From: Rhodoferax mekongensis
GTDB lineage: Bacteria > Pseudomonadota > Gammaproteobacteria > Burkholderiales > Burkholderiaceae_C
NCBI RefSeq assembly: GCF_032191775.1
Contig: NZ_CP132507.1
Coordinates: 2,009,001 to 2,073,000 of the forward strand
Length of the DNA: 64,000 nt
Reading direction: 5' to 3'
Shown: piece after piece, positions 49,044 to 57,033 of the stretch
How positions within the stretch are numbered: the first letter of the stretch is position 1
Layout: each line of letters begins with the position of its first letter
The notes under the pieces: model-generated
What the model saw: only the letters and a program-made list of their open reading frames with translations
Told to the model about the DNA's origin: nothing
Databases searched by the model: none
Position numbers and translations under genes: made by a program

Positions 49044-49430
49044 ATGAACCTCCTCTTCGCCCTTTACACCCTCGCCAGCCTCACGCACTTTGCGCACAAC
49101 GCCGAATACATCGCGTTCTATCCCGGTTTGCCGGTGTGGATGACGTGGGAGTCGGTGTACCTGGCCTGGTTGGCAGTGGCCGCGGTGGGTGGCCTGTCCT
49201 TGATGGCTAGCCGGCTGGGATGGTCGCGGTTGGCGGGTGTTTTGTTGGTGGCTTATGGCTTGCTTGGCGTAGACGGCCTGCTGCACTACACCCTGGGCCT
49301 GTGCTCGGAGCACACGCTGGCAACCAACCTCACCATCTGGGCGGAAGTGCTGCTCGGCGTGACGCTGGCATGTGCGGCGGCGCTGCGTTTAAAGCGGCTG
49401 GGGTTTCGCAAGGCAGCTGCCGAGTTTTAA
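49044..49430 (+). CDS. Hypothetical membrane protein, four helices
   Basis: A 128-residue protein with four hydrophobic segments: residues 1-20, 33-54, 60-78 and 90-113. The first helix region contains LTHFAHNAEYIAFYPGLPVW, with two histidines beside the membrane. No family recognised. It converges with arsA; a 41-bp element copy lies between them at 49447-49487. Confidence 0.65.
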   Translation: MNLLFALYTLASLTHFAHNAEYIAFYPGLPVWMTWESVYLAWLAVAAVGGLSLMASRLGWSRLAGVLLVAYGLLGVDGLLHYTLGLCSEHTLATNLTIWAEVLLGVTLACAAALRLKRLGFRKAAAEF

Positions 49431-49446
49431 ATAAAAAATGCCTCTA

Positions 49447-49487
49447 GCGCTGGTGGAATATGCGCGAGCAGCTACTCTTTTGATAGC
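49447..49487 (+). repeat. 41-bp interspersed element, copy 8 (arsA 3' end)
   Basis: All fixed positions match. The CTA of its GCAGCTA gives the TAG stop of minus-strand arsA, and its last 16 bases encode the arsA C-terminus. Confidence 0.82.
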
Positions 49488-51268
49488 GTAGTCAAGGCCC
49501 CCAGCGCTGCAAGGCCCACCGGCCGATCGGCCATCCAGGGTACGACATAGCTGTGCTGTGACAAACCGTGGGCAATCCGGTCCATCTGTTTTACTTCCCC
49601 GGCCAGTCGTGCTGCCAACAGCGGGTCCTGCGTGCCGGCCGCGGACATGCTTTTGTTGATGACCCACGCATAGGGCTCCATCTTGGCGCGGCGCAGGTCG
49701 TCCTGCAGCGCGGCCGCTTGCGACACGGGCGTGACTTCGGGCAGCGTGACCAGCACGATCTTCGTGTGTTGCGGGTCTTGCAGGCGCATCAGCGGAGTAA
49801 CCAAGCGGCCAGGGTTGGCATCGCCGTACTCACGCAGCATCTGGCGGTGGTAGGCGCCGGTGGCGTCCATCAGCAGCAGGCTGTGGCCGGTGGGCGCAGT
49901 GTCCAGCACCACAAAGGCACTGCGCGCCTCACTCACGATACGCGAGAACGCGTGGAACACGGCCACCTCTTCAGTGCAGGGCGACTGCAGGTCTTCGCGC
50001 AACAACGCAATGCCCTCAGCATCCAAGCCGGGTGACTTGGCAGCCATCACTTTGGTGATGTACTTTTCAGTCTCGGCCTTGGGGTCTATGCGGTCCACCT
50101 TGAGGCCAGGCAGGTTGCCGTCCACGGTCACTTGCAGGTGGTCGGCGGGGTCGGTAGTGCTCAGGTGTACCGAGTGACCGCGCTGTACCAAGCCCGCAGC
50201 GATGGCAGCCGCGATGGTGGTTTTGCCCACGCCGCCTTTGCCCATGACCATGATGAGCCCACGGCCGGAGGCGGCGAGCGCGTCTGTGAGCGCAGCAAGC
50301 GTGTGCTCCGAGTGGGCGGCTTGGGGCGCCGCGTGGCTGGCCGAACTGGCAGGAGGCGATGCTGGTGCGCTTGGCGCCGTTTCGTCGTTTGACAGCAGCG
50401 CACGCAGGGCGGGCAAACCCACCGTGTCAAACGCCCGCAGCGCAATGTGGTCTTGCGGCAAGGCCTGCAAGTGTGCTGGCATGGCGGCCAAGGCTTGGGC
50501 ACCCAGTGCTTCAAAGGCAGTCGCCACCTCATCACCCGGGGCACTGGCATGGAACACCCCGTTGATGGCCAGGCGCTGGTTGTGAAGGCCCAGTTCATTG
50601 AGTTCCAGCGAGGTGCGCGCGGCCTCGGCAATCGCACCCACATCCGGCCGGGTGACCAGCACCACGGTGGTTTGCGCCGGGTCACTCAAGGTCTGCAGCG
50701 CTTGGGCAAAGCGAGCCTCTTGCATCTTCAGGCCCGAGTGCGGCCCGAGGCAGGAGGCGCCGCGGTCGTTGTCTGCCAGAAAACCGGTCCAGGCTTTGGG
50801 CAGGCTCAAGAGCCGCAGGGTGTGGCCGGTGGGCGCGGTGTCAAATACCAGATGGTCATAGCCCGCCGCATCCCCGCTGAGCAGGTTGGCAAATTCATCA
50901 AACGCGGCAATCTCAGTAGTGCAGGCGCCTGACAACTGCTCTTGCACCTGGCTGCGCTCGGCCTCGGTACTGGCCGGGTCCATCTGCGCCAGCACCCGCG
51001 CGCGGTAGCTTTGGGCCGCGTTGTCGGGGTCGATGTTGAGCACCGACAAGCCGGGCACTCCGGGTACCGGCACCGGCGTGTTGGCCAGTGTGATCCCCAG
51101 CATTTCGTCCAGGTTGCTCGCTGCATCGGTGCTGACCAGCAGCACTTTTCTGCGCCTGTCGGCCAGCGCAATCGCGCTGGCGGTGGACAGCGAGGTTTTG
51201 CCCACGCCGCCCTTGCCGGTGAAGAACAGGTGACGGGTGGGGTGCTGCAGGAGCTGAAGTGCGTTCAT
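49472..51268 (-). CDS. arsA: Arsenical pump-driving ATPase ArsA
   Basis: As(III)/Sb(III)-stimulated ATPase. It has 598 residues in two homologous halves, each with a P-loop (GKGGVGKTSLST near residue 18, GKGGVGKTTIAA near 343) and a DTAPTGH switch. Cysteines in SGACTTE, GASCLGPH and QSPCTEE match the three metal-binding positions of the R773 ArsA. Normally it energises ArsB, but no arsB or acr3 is in this operon. Last gene after arsH, with a three-base gap. Its last residues and stop codon come from a 41-bp element copy. Confidence 0.95.
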   Translation of the reverse strand: MNALQLLQHPTRHLFFTGKGGVGKTSLSTASAIALADRRRKVLLVSTDAASNLDEMLGITLANTPVPVPGVPGLSVLNIDPDNAAQSYRARVLAQMDPASTEAERSQVQEQLSGACTTEIAAFDEFANLLSGDAAGYDHLVFDTAPTGHTLRLLSLPKAWTGFLADNDRGASCLGPHSGLKMQEARFAQALQTLSDPAQTTVVLVTRPDVGAIAEAARTSLELNELGLHNQRLAINGVFHASAPGDEVATAFEALGAQALAAMPAHLQALPQDHIALRAFDTVGLPALRALLSNDETAPSAPASPPASSASHAAPQAAHSEHTLAALTDALAASGRGLIMVMGKGGVGKTTIAAAIAAGLVQRGHSVHLSTTDPADHLQVTVDGNLPGLKVDRIDPKAETEKYITKVMAAKSPGLDAEGIALLREDLQSPCTEEVAVFHAFSRIVSEARSAFVVLDTAPTGHSLLLMDATGAYHRQMLREYGDANPGRLVTPLMRLQDPQHTKIVLVTLPEVTPVSQAAALQDDLRRAKMEPYAWVINKSMSAAGTQDPLLAARLAGEVKQMDRIAHGLSQHSYVVPWMADRPVGLAALGALTTLSKE

Positions 51269-51271
51269 GGT

Positions 51272-52006
51272 TTACAGGCTACGCTGATTCACCCGCTTCA
51301 TCAGTTGCTCAGCGCTCTCTTTGCGTTCGCTGTAGCGGTCCACCAGATAGTCCGATGCGTCACGGGTAAGCAGTGTGAACTTCATCAGCTCTTCCATTAA
51401 ATCGACCACGCGGTCAAAGTAGGCCGAGGGCTTCATGCGGTCGTCGTCACCAAACTCCATAAAGGCCTTGGCCACGGAGCTTTGGTTGGGGATGGTGACC
51501 ATGCGCATCCAGCGGCCCAGCACGCGCATCTGGTTGACGGCGTTGAAGCTTTGCGAGCCGCCGCTTACCTGCATGACTGCCAGCGTTTTGCCCTGGGTGG
51601 GGCGCACGGCGCCGCTGTTGAGTGGGATCCAGTCGATCTGCGCTTTCATGATGCCGGTCATGGCGCCATGCCGCTCGGGCGAGGTCCAGACCATGCCTTC
51701 ACTCCACTGTGTCAGCTCGCGCAGCTCTTGCACCTTGGGGTGGGTGTCCGGCGCGTCATCGGGCAGGGGCAGGCCGCTGGGGTTGAAGATGCGGGTCTCA
51801 GCGCCCATGGCTTGCAGCAGGCGGGCGGCTTCTTCGGTCAGCAGCCGGCTGAAGGACCGGGGCCGCAACGAGCCATACAGCAGAGCAATGCGCGGTGCGT
51901 GGTTGGAGGGCGCGGGGCGCAGCGCGGCGGCATCCGGCAGGCGAAAGTGCGCAGCCTCCAACTGGGGCAGGGTGCTCAGCAAATCAGACACGTTGGCCCT
52001 TGTCAT
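51272..52006 (-). CDS. arsH: Arsenical resistance protein ArsH
   Basis: NADPH-dependent FMN reductase of the flavodoxin-like family that oxidises trivalent organoarsenicals. It has 244 residues from ATG 52006. The FMN phosphate loop [12 protein letters not shown] lies near residue 44, and [21 protein letters not shown] near 115. The start lies inside the end of arsC (23-base overlap), showing tight coupling. Confidence 0.95.
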   Translation of the reverse strand: MTRANVSDLLSTLPQLEAAHFRLPDAAALRPAPSNHAPRIALLYGSLRPRSFSRLLTEEAARLLQAMGAETRIFNPSGLPLPDDAPDTHPKVQELRELTQWSEGMVWTSPERHGAMTGIMKAQIDWIPLNSGAVRPTQGKTLAVMQVSGGSQSFNAVNQMRVLGRWMRMVTIPNQSSVAKAFMEFGDDDRMKPSAYFDRVVDLMEELMKFTLLTRDASDYLVDRYSERKESAEQLMKRVNQRSL

Positions 52007-52403
52007 CCACCACTGCTTCGCCGTCTTCCTTGGTGAAGGCAGCTTGCTGGGCCTGGGGCAGGATGTCCAGCACCAGCTCCGACGGGCGGCAGAGGCGGGT
52101 GCCCAGGGGCGTTTCCACCACGGGGCGGTTGATGAGGATGGGGTGGGCCAGCATGAAGTCCAGCAACTCGTCGTCGGTCCACTTCTCGTTCGCCAAATCC
52201 AGCTCGGCATAGGGCGTGCCTTTTTCGCGCAGCAGCTCACGGGGGCCGGTGCCCATAGCGGCCAGCAGCTCTTGCAGGCGGGCTTTGGTGGGCGGGGTTT
52301 TCAGGTACTCAACGACAGTGGGTTCCACGCCGCTGTTGCGGATCATGGCCAATGTGTTGCGCGAGGTGCCGCAGGCGGGGTTGTGAAAAATGGTGATGGT
52401 CAT
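51984..52403 (-). CDS. arsC: Arsenate reductase, glutaredoxin-linked (ArsC, E. coli type)
   Basis: Reduces arsenate to arsenite with glutathione and glutaredoxin. It has 139 residues (R773 ArsC 141). Catalytic cysteine in [14 protein letters not shown] (Cys 12-13), arginines in [18 protein letters not shown] near residue 94. Start ATG 52403 overlaps the aqpS stop. It is one of two unrelated arsenate reductases in this operon. Confidence 0.94.
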   Translation of the reverse strand: MTITIFHNPACGTSRNTLAMIRNSGVEPTVVEYLKTPPTKARLQELLAAMGTGPRELLREKGTPYAELDLANEKWTDDELLDFMLAHPILINRPVVETPLGTRLCRPSELVLDILPQAQQAAFTKEDGEAVVDDKGQRV

Positions 52404-53107
52404 ACAGAAGTCTTTTTGGAAGAAAGTGCTTGGGCCAAGGCTACCCCCAGCGCAGCACCCACGGTTTGCGCCAGCACAAAGCCGATGGCGCTTGCCGGTG
52501 CAATACCGGCAAAGGTGTCGCTGAACATGCGGCCCATGACGGCGGCGGGGTTGGCAAACGAGGTGCTGGCGGTGAACCAATAGGCCGCGCCGATGTAGCA
52601 GGCCACCAGCGCGGGCGCTTTGCCCTCGGGCGCGCGCAGGATGGTGAACAGCAGCCCGCCGGTGGCGACCACCTCGGCGACCCATTGGCCCCAGCCGGTG
52701 AATTGGCCGACAGCGTCCCAGCCGCCGCGCAGGTGGTGGCTGAAGTGCAGCAGGGGCAGCTCGAACATGGCGTTGGCAAGCGCCGCACCCGCCACGGCTC
52801 CCGAGAGTTGGGATGCTATAAAAAGAGTAGCTGCTCGCGCACTATTGGCGTGCGTCATTTGCCCTTTTGACCACATCACCAGGGTGACCAGCGGGTTGAA
52901 GTGGGCGCCGCACACGGGCCCCAGGCTTTCGATCAGCACGTAGAGCGCGAACACGGTGGCCAGGGTGTTGGCCAAGAGCGCCACGCCGTCGTTACCAGCG
53001 CTGATGCGTTGGGCCATGATGCCGGAGCCTATGACGGCGCAGAGCAGGGCGGCGGTGCCTGTGAACTCTGCAAGCAGTTGCTTGGGCAGTGGAGTCGGTT
53101 CGCTCAT
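52400..53107 (-). CDS. MIP-family channel (AqpS-like aquaglyceroporin)
   Basis: A 235-residue aquaporin-fold channel with six hydrophobic helices. The second half-helix motif is canonical NPAAV (near residue 180), while the first is NPLVT (near 71) instead of NPA. In Sinorhizobium meliloti the ars-linked AqpS lets arsenite leave the cell down its gradient after reduction. Its place between the two arsC genes and the lack of arsB suggest the same role here (inference). A 41-bp element copy at 52815-52855 encodes THANSARAATLFIA just before a helix. Confidence 0.88.
   Translation of the reverse strand: MSEPTPLPKQLLAEFTGTAALLCAVIGSGIMAQRISAGNDGVALLANTLATVFALYVLIESLGPVCGAHFNPLVTLVMWSKGQMTHANSARAATLFIASQLSGAVAGAALANAMFELPLLHFSHHLRGGWDAVGQFTGWGQWVAEVVATGGLLFTILRAPEGKAPALVACYIGAAYWFTASTSFANPAAVMGRMFSDTFAGIAPASAIGFVLAQTVGAALGVALAQALSSKKTSV
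52815..52855 (-). repeat. 41-bp interspersed element, copy 9 (in the ars-linked channel gene)
   Basis: Begins ACGC, otherwise matches. The channel gene reads it in sense as THANSARAATLFIA; SARAATLFI is identical to copy 7. Confidence 0.8.
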
Positions 53108-53604
53108 GCTGCTGCCAACTCCTTGGCCGTGCGCTGGAGCACCATGGCGTCCAGCTTCTCTTCCGGCAGGTTAACCAACAACTCCAATCGGCGATGGATG
53201 GCGTGCAGGGTGTTTTTGAAGGCATCAGCCTTCTGTTCGTCGCTGCCATCACCCGCAGACGGGTCGGCGTAGCCCCAGTGGGCGGTGGCGGGCTTGCCGG
53301 GCCAGAAGGGACAGACTTCGCCTGCGGCGTTGTCGCACACGGTAATGATCAGGTCCATGTGGGGTGCATCGGGCAGGGCGAACTCGTCCCAGCTTTTGCT
53401 GCGCAGGCCGTCCACACTGATGCCGGCGTTGCGCAGGGTTCGCAGGCCGATGGGGTTGGGCTGCTGGTTCTCGCGCGGGCTGCTGCCGGCCGAGAAGCCT
53501 TGAAAGCGGCCGCCGCCGATGTGGTTGAGCGTGGCCTCAGCCAGGATGCTGCGAGCCGAGTTGTGGGTGCACAAAAAGAGTACGTTGAGGGGTTTGGCAG
53601 ACAT
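53104..53604 (-). CDS. Arsenate reductase, low-molecular-weight tyrosine phosphatase type
   Basis: A 166-residue protein of the LMW-PTP fold. The phosphate-binding loop CTHNSARS (residues 12-19) is the CX5R motif. The reductase cysteines expected further on are plausible in VCDNAAGEVCPFW (Cys near 88 and 96). This class usually uses thioredoxin or mycothiol-type systems. ATGA overlap with the channel gene downstream. Second gene of the ars operon after arsR; the 107-base gap between them holds a 41-bp element copy. Confidence 0.92.
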   Translation of the reverse strand: MSAKPLNVLFLCTHNSARSILAEATLNHIGGGRFQGFSAGSSPRENQQPNPIGLRTLRNAGISVDGLRSKSWDEFALPDAPHMDLIITVCDNAAGEVCPFWPGKPATAHWGYADPSAGDGSDEQKADAFKNTLHAIHRRLELLVNLPEEKLDAMVLQRTAKELAAA

Positions 53605-53643
53605 GGTGGCTTCCTTTGCGAGTGGAACGTAAATGAAAGTTTT

Positions 53644-53684
53644 GCTATGAATTCAGGAGCTGCTTGCGCATGTTTTATGTGCGC
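53644..53684 (-). repeat. 41-bp interspersed element, copy 10 (between arsR and the LMW-PTP arsC)
   Basis: Matches GCGC-N10-TGCGC-N2-GCAGCT-N10-TAGC; GCAGCTC replaces GCAGCTA. Intergenic within the ars operon. Confidence 0.75.
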
Positions 53685-53711
53685 TGGAAGCAGATTTGAT
53701 ATTTGCTATCT

Positions 53712-54065
53712 CTAGCAGGTGGTGCAAGCATTGGCCGTGATGCTCACCTCGCAGGCAGCGCCCTGGCAGCAGTGCTCGGTCAGGTAGGCCAGCACGCCGT
53801 TCATGCGGGCGAAGTTGGCGCGGTAAATCAGGTTGCGTCCGCGCTGTTCGCTGTCAATCAGGCCAGAGTGGGCCAGTTCCTTCAGGTGAAACGACAGGCC
53901 ACTGGGCGTGGAGCCCAGTTGCTCCGCCAGTACGCCGGGGGTTAAACCGTCCTGCCCGGCCACCACCAGTGCCTTGAAGATGCGCAGGCGCTGGGCCTGC
54001 GCCAGGGCGGTCAGGGCTTTGAGGGTCCGGGCTTCGTTCGAAGCGGCATCGATGTCAGTGTTCAT
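53712..54065 (-). CDS. arsR: ArsR-family arsenite-responsive repressor
   Basis: A 117-residue winged-helix repressor. The recognition-helix region is STPSGLSFHLKELAHSGLI (near residues 52-70), then a wing with GRNLIYRAN. It lacks the classical CVC in the recognition helix region but carries cysteines at the C-terminus (HCCQGAAC, then CTTC), resembling the C-terminal site of Acidithiobacillus ferrooxidans ArsR. It heads the ars operon and faces its own operator at 54068. Confidence 0.93.
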   Translation of the reverse strand: MNTDIDAASNEARTLKALTALAQAQRLRIFKALVVAGQDGLTPGVLAEQLGSTPSGLSFHLKELAHSGLIDSEQRGRNLIYRANFARMNGVLAYLTEHCCQGAACEVSITANACTTC

Positions 54066-54067
54066 GT

Positions 54068-54091
54068 TTCAATAATACTTGAAATATTGAA
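54068..54091. promoter_or_regulatory. Candidate ArsR operator
   Basis: An imperfect palindrome, TTCAATAATACT followed by TGAAATATTGAA, with 8 of 12 positions matching. It starts two bases upstream of the arsR start codon, where an autorepressor should bind. Confidence 0.65.
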
Positions 54092-54100
54092 TTGATCGAC

Positions 54101-54130
54101 CTGACGAATGGCATGTCACGAAAACTTCAC
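54101..54130 (+). promoter_or_regulatory. Candidate Pho box upstream of olsB-plcP-agt
   Basis: Three heptamer-like units, CTGACGA (54101), ATGTCAC (54113) and ACTTCAC (54124), spaced 12 and 11 bases. The PhoB pattern is CTGTCAT repeats every 11 bases. Weaker than the ppk boxes, but the operon function fits. Confidence 0.5.
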
Positions 54131-54207
54131 GCTACTGCCACGTCCGGGTCATGGCGTCTGACCACACTTCATGTTCATTGAAACCGCACTCACAGAAGGG
54201 GATAACA

Positions 54208-55044
54208 ATGACAAGTACCGCCATCCACACCACGCCCACGCTGGCTTCGCCCACCATCCAGGCACCCGCCATGCCGGCAGCAGCGGTACCCATTGCCCTG
54301 AAACTGGCCGAGCGCGCCACCGGCATTGAAGTGCAGTGGGCCCGCCATCAGGACGATGTGCGTGCCGCCCAGCGCCTGCGTTTTGATGTGTTTGCCGGCG
54401 AGATGGGTGCCCGACTGAACACTCCCTTGGCCGGACACGATGTCGATTTGTTTGACAACTTCTGCGAGCACCTGCTGGTGCGCGACCAGGCCACCGGTCA
54501 AGTGATAGGCACCTACCGCGTGCTGACCCCTGCCCAGGCCAAGCGCGTGGGCAGCTTCTACAGCGACACCGAATTCGACCTGACCCGCCTGCGTTCCTTG
54601 CGTGAGCGCATGGTGGAACTGGGCCGCAGCTGCGTGCACCCGGATCACCGCCACGGCGGCGTCATCATGGCGCTGTGGGGCGCGTTGGCGGAGTTCATGG
54701 TGCGCAACCAGTTGGACTCCATGATCGGCTGCGCCAGCATCCCCATGCTGCACAACGGTGTGGTGAGCGGCGATGTTGCAGCCAGCATCTGGCGTCAGGT
54801 GCAAGCCACCCACCTGGCACCGATTGACTACCACGTGCGTCCCCGCTTGCCATTGCCGATTGAACAGCTGGACAGCACACTGGACGTGGAGCCGCCTGCA
54901 TTGATCAAAGGCTACTTGCGCTTGGGTGCCAAAGTGCTGGGCGCGCCGGCCTGGGACCCGGATTTCAACACCGCAGACCTGCCGATGCTCATGCGCATCG
55001 CGGACCTGCCGGCCCGTTACCGCAAGCACTTCCTGGGGGCGTAA
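54208..55044 (+). CDS. olsB: L-ornithine N(alpha)-acyltransferase (OlsB-like, GNAT family)
   Basis: Attaches a 3-hydroxyacyl chain from ACP to ornithine, the first step to phosphorus-free ornithine lipid. It has 278 residues from ATG 54208 (GAAGGGGATAACA upstream). The OlsB/hemolysin-like acyltransferase core starts near residue 45: AAQRLRFDVFAGEMGA, DNFCEHLLVRD, GTYRVL, FYSDTEFDL, ELGRSCVHPDHR. No OlsA is adjacent; PlsC-type proteins elsewhere could do the O-acylation. Operon with plcP (ends on its ATG) and agt. Confidence 0.87.
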   Translation: MTSTAIHTTPTLASPTIQAPAMPAAAVPIALKLAERATGIEVQWARHQDDVRAAQRLRFDVFAGEMGARLNTPLAGHDVDLFDNFCEHLLVRDQATGQVIGTYRVLTPAQAKRVGSFYSDTEFDLTRLRSLRERMVELGRSCVHPDHRHGGVIMALWGALAEFMVRNQLDSMIGCASIPMLHNGVVSGDVAASIWRQVQATHLAPIDYHVRPRLPLPIEQLDSTLDVEPPALIKGYLRLGAKVLGAPAWDPDFNTADLPMLMRIADLPARYRKHFLGA

Positions 55045-55919
55045 TGCGCAGCACATTCGACGCCCTGGGAGCCAACTTGCATGGATTGGTGACGGGCGCC
55101 GAAGGCCCCGATACCGACGATGATGTGGGCCACCGCCGCTACCGCGCGGTGTTTGTGTCAGACATCCATTTGGGCACGGCGGGTTGCCAAGCCAAGCCGC
55201 TGCTGGACTTCCTGAAGCACCACCCCAGCGATAACCTGTATCTGGTGGGCGACATCATTGACGGCTGGCAACTGCGCCGCCGCTGGTTCTGGCCCCAGGC
55301 CCACAATGATGTGGTGCAAAAGCTCTTGCGCCGCGCCCGCAAGGGTTGCCGTGTGGTGTTCATTCCCGGTAACCACGACGAGTTTGCACGCGCGTTTGTG
55401 GGTCACCAGTTCGGCGGCATCGAAGTGCACGATGACACGGTGCACACCACCGCCGACGGGCGCAAGCTCTGGGTCACCCATGGCGACTATTTCGACGCGG
55501 TGATTCAGCGCGCCAAGTGGCTGGCCTACACCGGTGACTATGCCTACGAATTCACCCTGCGGATGAACCGCCATTTGAACCATTGGCGTGCCCGCTTGGG
55601 GCTGCCCTATTGGTCACTCTCGGCCTACTTGAAACACAAAGTGAAGATGGCCCTCAACTACGTGACGGACTTTGAAAAGGCAGTGGCCCAGGAGGCCCGC
55701 AACCGGGGGCACGACGGTGTGGTGTGCGGCCATATCCACCGCGCTGAAATGCGCACGATTGACGGCACCTTGTATTGCAACGATGGTGACTGGGTGGAGA
55801 GCCGCACCGCGCTGGTAGAGCATATGGACGGTCAATTGGAATTGGTCCAATGGGGCGACACACCCGCCAAACCGGCGGCGGCTTTGTTGCCTGCACCCTT
55901 GCAGGGAACCGTGGCATGA
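55044..55919 (+). CDS. plcP: PlcP-like metallophosphoesterase (phospholipase C type, lipid remodelling)
   Basis: A 291-residue calcineurin-fold phosphoesterase. Metal motifs in order: SDIHLG (near residue 39), GDIIDGW (near 69), GNHDEF (near 111), HGDYFD (near 150), CGHIHRAE (near 231). It is commonly annotated as LpxH-like UDP-diacylglucosamine hydrolase. However, LRRRWFWPQAHNDVVQKLLRR and the YWSLSAYLK region match the PlcP proteins that degrade phospholipids to diacylglycerol under phosphate starvation. Position between olsB and a glycosyltransferase supports that. The gene symbol is by homology only. Confidence 0.82.
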   Translation: MRSTFDALGANLHGLVTGAEGPDTDDDVGHRRYRAVFVSDIHLGTAGCQAKPLLDFLKHHPSDNLYLVGDIIDGWQLRRRWFWPQAHNDVVQKLLRRARKGCRVVFIPGNHDEFARAFVGHQFGGIEVHDDTVHTTADGRKLWVTHGDYFDAVIQRAKWLAYTGDYAYEFTLRMNRHLNHWRARLGLPYWSLSAYLKHKVKMALNYVTDFEKAVAQEARNRGHDGVVCGHIHRAEMRTIDGTLYCNDGDWVESRTALVEHMDGQLELVQWGDTPAKPAAALLPAPLQGTVA

Positions 55920-56992
55920 AATTGGTATTGGTCACAGACGCCTGGCTTCCGCAGGTGAACGGCGTGGTAACCACGCTGGTTGAGCTGGTGCGCGAGCTGG
56001 AGTCCTTGGGGCATGCGGTACATGTCATCCACCCCGGTTTGTTCCGCACCCGGCCTTGCCCCGGCTACGATGGCATCGACATCGCAGTGCGCCCGGCCAA
56101 GCCCCTGGCTGAGATGCTGGACGCCGCCAATGCCGATGCCATCCACCTGGCCACCGAAGGCCCGCTGGGTTGGGCTGCACGGAGTTACTGCCGCAAGCGG
56201 GGCTTGGCGTTCACCACGGCGTATCACACCCGGTTTCCCGAGATTCTGAAGGCCGCACTCAAAGTGCCTTTGTGGATCGGCTATGCGCTGTTCCGGCATT
56301 TCCACAAACCTTCATCCGGTGTGCTGGTGCCTACCTCTGCCATGCTGCGCCTGCTGCACGACAAAGGCTTTCGCAATTTGCGGAGCTGGACACATGGGGT
56401 GGATACCCGCCTCTTCAGCTACCAGGATGCTCCGCAGGTGTACGCGCCTCTGGGGGCGATGGCACGACCCGTGTCCTTGTTTGTAGGCCGGGCTTCGTAT
56501 GAAAAGAACATCGAAGCTTTTTTGAAGCTCGATGTGCCGGGCACCAAGGTCGTATGCGGCGTCGGGCCGTTGGAAAAAGATCTGCGCGAGCGCTATCCCA
56601 TGGTGCGTTGGTTGGGGGTGTTGCCACGTGCCGAGTTGGCGCAGGTCTACGCCGCGGCCGATGTGTTTGTCATGCCCAGCCAGCACGAAACCTTCGGGCT
56701 GGTGATGTTGGAGGCTATGGCCTGCGGCACACCGGTGGCCGCCTACCCGGTGGAGGGTCCGACCGAAGTGGTGGGTGTGCCACCACAGGGTGGCGTAACG
56801 CACAGTGATTTGCAGCAAGCCTGGTATGGTGCGCTCAGCGTCCCACGCCATGAAGCGCGCAGCCAGGCCCTGCAGTTCAGTTGGGCGTATGCTTCGCTCA
56901 TGTTTGCGGGCCATCTGGTTCCTGCCCGCGCCGGCACACGTCTTCAGCGCGCAGCGGTTGGTGCGGTAGACGTCATAAATATGTCATCTTAA
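55916..56992 (+). CDS. GT4-family glycosyltransferase (Agt-like, glycolipid synthesis)
   Basis: A 358-residue group 1 glycosyltransferase with GT-B fold. N-terminal MKLVLVTDAWLPQVNGVVTT, middle YHTRFPE, C-terminal donor-binding FVGRASYEKNIEAF and MPSQHETFGLVMLEAMACGTPVAAYP (EX7E near residue 264). The ATG overlaps the plcP stop (ATGA). In alpha-proteobacteria and marine bacteria the pair plcP-agt makes glycosyl-diacylglycerols that replace phospholipids; the same role is inferred here. Its 3' end overlaps the Pho boxes of ppk. Confidence 0.82.
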   Translation: MKLVLVTDAWLPQVNGVVTTLVELVRELESLGHAVHVIHPGLFRTRPCPGYDGIDIAVRPAKPLAEMLDAANADAIHLATEGPLGWAARSYCRKRGLAFTTAYHTRFPEILKAALKVPLWIGYALFRHFHKPSSGVLVPTSAMLRLLHDKGFRNLRSWTHGVDTRLFSYQDAPQVYAPLGAMARPVSLFVGRASYEKNIEAFLKLDVPGTKVVCGVGPLEKDLRERYPMVRWLGVLPRAELAQVYAAADVFVMPSQHETFGLVMLEAMACGTPVAAYPVEGPTEVVGVPPQGGVTHSDLQQAWYGALSVPRHEARSQALQFSWAYASLMFAGHLVPARAGTRLQRAAVGAVDVINMSS

Positions 56993-57021
56993 GCGTCAAA
57001 AATCTGACATTTATCAGTCAT
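56970..57021 (+). promoter_or_regulatory. Two Pho boxes upstream of ppk1
   Basis: Box 1: ACGTCAT-AAAT-ATGTCAT at 56970-56987. Box 2: CTGACAT-TTAT-CAGTCAT at 57004-57021. Both have the 7-4-7 structure of PhoB sites (CTGTCAT-A/T4-CTGTCAC) and start 34 bases apart, about three helical turns. The ppk start codon is 12 bases after box 2; TAAAAC at 57025 could be the -10 element. Confidence 0.8.
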
Positions 57022-57033
57022 TTGTAAAACGCT

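Noticed and set aside
55044-55919. Assignment of the metallophosphoesterase as LpxH
   Set aside because: The motifs beyond the metal ligands and the operon with olsB and a glycosyltransferase fit PlcP better; the lipid A genes lie 20 kb away.
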